DNA of 43,029 nt, from contig DDNC01000015.1 in assembly GCA_002340985.1 (NCBI GenBank), positions 19,029 to 62,057 on the forward strand, written 5' to 3'. The notes under the pieces are model-generated. The model searched no databases. It had not been told where the DNA came from and worked only from the letters and a program-made list of their open reading frames with translations. The position numbers were made by a program, and so were the translations under genes. Source of the stretch: Firmicutes bacterium UBA2530. GTDB taxonomy: Bacteria; Bacillota; Clostridia; Tissierellales; Sedimentibacteraceae. Positions 41,080 to 43,029 of this stretch are shown piece after piece (position 1 is the stretch's first letter; each line of letters begins with the position of its first letter).

Positions 41080-42245
41080 TGGATACCTTTATAGATATAA
41101 ATTATAAAAGTATAAATAAGCACACAGAAGAGCTGTGCGGCGACAAGGTTGAATATATCTACGATGATGACGGATGCATAATAGTTATGTCCGACGGTCT
41201 GGGAAGCGGTGTAAAGGCAAATATACTTGCTACTATGACCACTAAAATTGCCGTAACTATGCTGAAAAATGATGCATCCATTGATGACACCATCGAAACA
41301 GTCATTAATACTCTTCCGGAATGCAAGGTGAGAAAGCTTGCTTATTCAACCTTCACCATAATTAAAATCGATGGAGACAACAATGCATATATTGCCGAAT
41401 ATGATAATCCTCCTTATTTCTACTACTCTCAGAAAAGAATGCTGCCTGTAGATAAAACCGAGAGAATTATCGGCTCCAAAAAAATATATGAATCATATAT
41501 CTCTCTTAAAGAAGGTGACGCTCTCTGCGTTGTGAGCGACGGAGCAATACATGCGGGCATAGGCCAAATGTTGAATTTAGGCTGGTCATGGAATGAAATA
41601 AATGAGTATCTGAAAAATCTGAACCACGTAAACAAATCAGCACAGCTGATTAACGGAAATTTCATAGGCGTTTGCAACAACCTTTACAACAACAAGCCCG
41701 GAGACGATACAACCATATTGACAGTGAAGGTGAGACGACCTGAGGTAATCGACATGTTTATAGGCCCTCCCGCCGATAAATCTCTTGACAAAACGCTTGC
41801 GGAAATCATGGATGCAAGTGGAAATATAAAAATAATCTGCGGCGGCACAACTGCGCTTATAGCTGAGCGTGAGCTTGGAAAGGAGCTTAATGTGGATATG
41901 GATTCCATGAAGGAGGATATTCCTCCAATCGCATACATGGATGGCTTCGACCTTGTGACAGAAGGAGTTCTTACCTTGGGAAAAACACTTAAAAATATTA
42001 AAAAGCTGAATGAATCAAGCTATGAAAATTTACCGGAGTGCGACAGCTACGATGGATGCTCACTTCTGACAAAGATGCTCACAGAAATAGGTACGCACAT
42101 AAACTTTTATATAGGAAGGGCAATTAATCCCGCACATCAGAACCCAAACTTCCCCATGGGATACAATATCAAGCAAAATATCCTTGATGGGTTGACGGAA
42201 GAATTAAAAAAAGCAGGTAAAAAAATAAATATAATGTACTTATAA
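41079..42245 (+). CDS. SpoIIE-family (PP2C) serine/threonine phosphatase
   Basis: The 388-residue protein overlaps the hydrogenase gene by one base (TAATG). Residues about 1-220 form a SpoIIE/PP2C domain, with metal-binding aspartates in VMSDGLGSGVKAN, in CVVSDGAIHAG and in PGDDTTILTVKV. A C-terminal part of about 165 residues (from about RPEVIDMFIGPP, including IICGGTTALIAERELG) is a separate unrecognised domain. In several Clostridia a phosphatase of this type is encoded next to a sensory [FeFe] hydrogenase. The likely role is to convert the sensor's state into dephosphorylation of a partner, such as an anti-sigma antagonist, but no partner gene is in the window. Confidence 0.88.
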   Translation: MDTFIDINYKSINKHTEELCGDKVEYIYDDDGCIIVMSDGLGSGVKANILATMTTKIAVTMLKNDASIDDTIETVINTLPECKVRKLAYSTFTIIKIDGDNNAYIAEYDNPPYFYYSQKRMLPVDKTERIIGSKKIYESYISLKEGDALCVVSDGAIHAGIGQMLNLGWSWNEINEYLKNLNHVNKSAQLINGNFIGVCNNLYNNKPGDDTTILTVKVRRPEVIDMFIGPPADKSLDKTLAEIMDASGNIKIICGGTTALIAERELGKELNVDMDSMKEDIPPIAYMDGFDLVTEGVLTLGKTLKNIKKLNESSYENLPECDSYDGCSLLTKMLTEIGTHINFYIGRAINPAHQNPNFPMGYNIKQNILDGLTEELKKAGKKINIMYL

Positions 42246-42282
42246 ACCCCCGGAAGCTCCGATTATTGAGCACCAGGGGTTT
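42244..42282. terminator. Terminator between the phosphatase gene and glpX
   Basis: AAACCCC (42244-42250) pairs with GGGGTTT (42276-42282), with an inner GCTC/GAGC stem, followed on the plus strand by CTTTATTA. The two genes converge here. Confidence 0.75.
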
Positions 42283-42287
42283 CTTTA

Positions 42288-43029
42288 TTACACAAATGCA
42301 TATCCGGGTTTTTTATCAAGAAAATGAGTTGTATCTATAAATCTGATAGTTCCGGATTTTGAACGTGTTACCATTGATGAGGTTCTCGCCCTGTTATTTG
42401 CCATGTACCTCACGCCCTTCAGAAGCTCACCGTCAGACACGCCTGTTGCGGCAAAAATAATATCGTCTCCCTTGGCCAGATCCTCCATTGTAAGCACTCT
42501 GCTCCAGCAATCCCCCGCCATTTCTATGCATCTCCTTTTTTCCTCTTCATTTTCCGGCCTTAGAATACCTTGGAATTCCCCTCCCAGGCACTTGATTGCC
42601 GCAGCGGATATAACGCCCTCGGGAGCGCCTCCTTTTCCTATGAACATATCCACCCCGGATTCACTGAAGCATGTCGCAATGGCCGCTGCAACATCCCCAT
42701 CTCCGAAAAGCTTTATTCTTGCACCTATACCTCTTGCCCTGTCAATTAAATCCTGGTGTCTTTCCCTGTCCTGTATTATTAAAGTAAGCTCGGTAATATC
42801 CTTACACAACGACTTTGCCACGTTGTACAGATTTTTTTCTATGGATGCGGTAATATCAATACACCCTTTGGCCTTTGGACCGGCTGCTATCTTGTCCATA
42901 TACATGTCTGGAGCATGCAGCAGACATCCCTTAGGAGCCACGGCAACAACAGCCAGCGCTCCCGGCAGGCCCTTGGCAACCAGCTTGGTTCCGTCAAGAG
43001 GGTCCACCGCAATATCTATTTCAGGCGCT
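42288..43029 (-). CDS. glpX: Fructose-1,6-bisphosphatase class II, GlpX (5' end outside window)
   Basis: The frame is open to the window edge. The GTG at 43007 is an internal valine of the IAVDPLDGT metal-binding motif. About 247 residues are visible, with LAVVAVAPKG, MYMDKIAAGP, GDGDVAAAI, MFIGKGGAPEGVISAAA and DDIIFAATGVSDGELL, all typical of GlpX. It hydrolyses fructose 1,6-bisphosphate in gluconeogenesis with Mn2+. In B. subtilis glpX lies just before rho and rpmE. Here that order is kept on the minus strand but interrupted by the plus-strand hydrogenase-sensor trio. Confidence 0.95.
   Translation of the reverse strand, partial: APEIDIAVDPLDGTKLVAKGLPGALAVVAVAPKGCLLHAPDMYMDKIAAGPKAKGCIDITASIEKNLYNVAKSLCKDITELTLIIQDRERHQDLIDRARGIGARIKLFGDGDVAAAIATCFSESGVDMFIGKGGAPEGVISAAAIKCLGGEFQGILRPENEEEKRRCIEMAGDCWSRVLTMEDLAKGDDIIFAATGVSDGELLKGVRYMANNRARTSSMVTRSKSGTIRFIDTTHFLDKKPGYAFV

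Overview
The window reads as a low-GC, spore-forming, anaerobic Clostridia-type chromosome. The evidence is TTG/GTG starts with strong AGGAGG ribosome binding sites, a complete dipicolinate (spore) pathway with a sigma-K-like promoter, a sensory [FeFe]-hydrogenase-like protein, and several sigma-54-dependent amino-acid or amide type catabolic modules. Presence of dpaAB argues against cluster I Clostridium. A Tissierellia/Peptostreptococcales-like amino-acid fermenter is a guess, not a demonstration. I saw no rRNA, tRNA, CRISPR array, insertion sequence or phage gene.

Left part (1-6.8 kb): the 3' end of a chemoreceptor gene, then a dipicolinate block. dapA (-) is divergent from asd-aspartokinase (+), which converges on dpaB-dpaA (-). 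These five enzymes make dipicolinate from aspartate, and are the genes found as one operon in Bacillus, here split into three units. A PLP-dependent D-cysteine desulfhydrase/ACC-deaminase-like gene follows. Next (6.8-13.1 kb) is a five-gene minus-strand operon: class III aminotransferase, tandem class II aldolase, TetR regulator, FGGY sugar kinase and aldehyde dehydrogenase. It has a perfect TTGACA-N17-TATAAT promoter and an operator-like palindrome. Its substrate is unknown. A LuxR-type regulator is divergent from it and carries almost the same 46-bp promoter segment as the PLP gene.

Middle (14-36 kb): an unknown membrane protein, then three sigma-54 modules. Module 1 has an activator, a -24/-12 promoter, an NhaC-like antiporter and an amidohydrolase. 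The dnaX-ybaB-recR housekeeping operon lies between modules 1 and 2. Module 2 has an activator, three inverted-repeat enhancer sites and a -24/-12 promoter driving a cyclase-family hydrolase, a sodium:solute symporter fused to two winged-helix domains, a beta-keto acid cleavage enzyme and a thiolase. Module 3 is a 5-oxoprolinase operon (pxpA, permease, pxpB, pxpC) with its own -24/-12 promoter, but its permease, a neighbouring symporter and its presumed activator are all broken. The last two are joined in one chimeric pseudogene. A 32-residue membrane protein and an alpha-ribazole-kinase-like gene lie between modules 2 and 3.

Right part (36-43 kb): a stand-alone protein resembling the N-terminal region of the SleC spore cortex-lytic enzyme, with a mother-cell sigma-factor -10, then rpmE and rho. 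A plus-strand trio follows ([2Fe-2S] protein, hydrogenase-like sensor with PAS, SpoIIE-type phosphatase). It interrupts the glpX-rho-rpmE order, and a partial glpX closes the window. The most unusual items are the transporter/winged-helix fusion, the hydrogenase-phosphatase sensor, the unassigned TetR operon, and the decayed sigma-54 oxoproline module.
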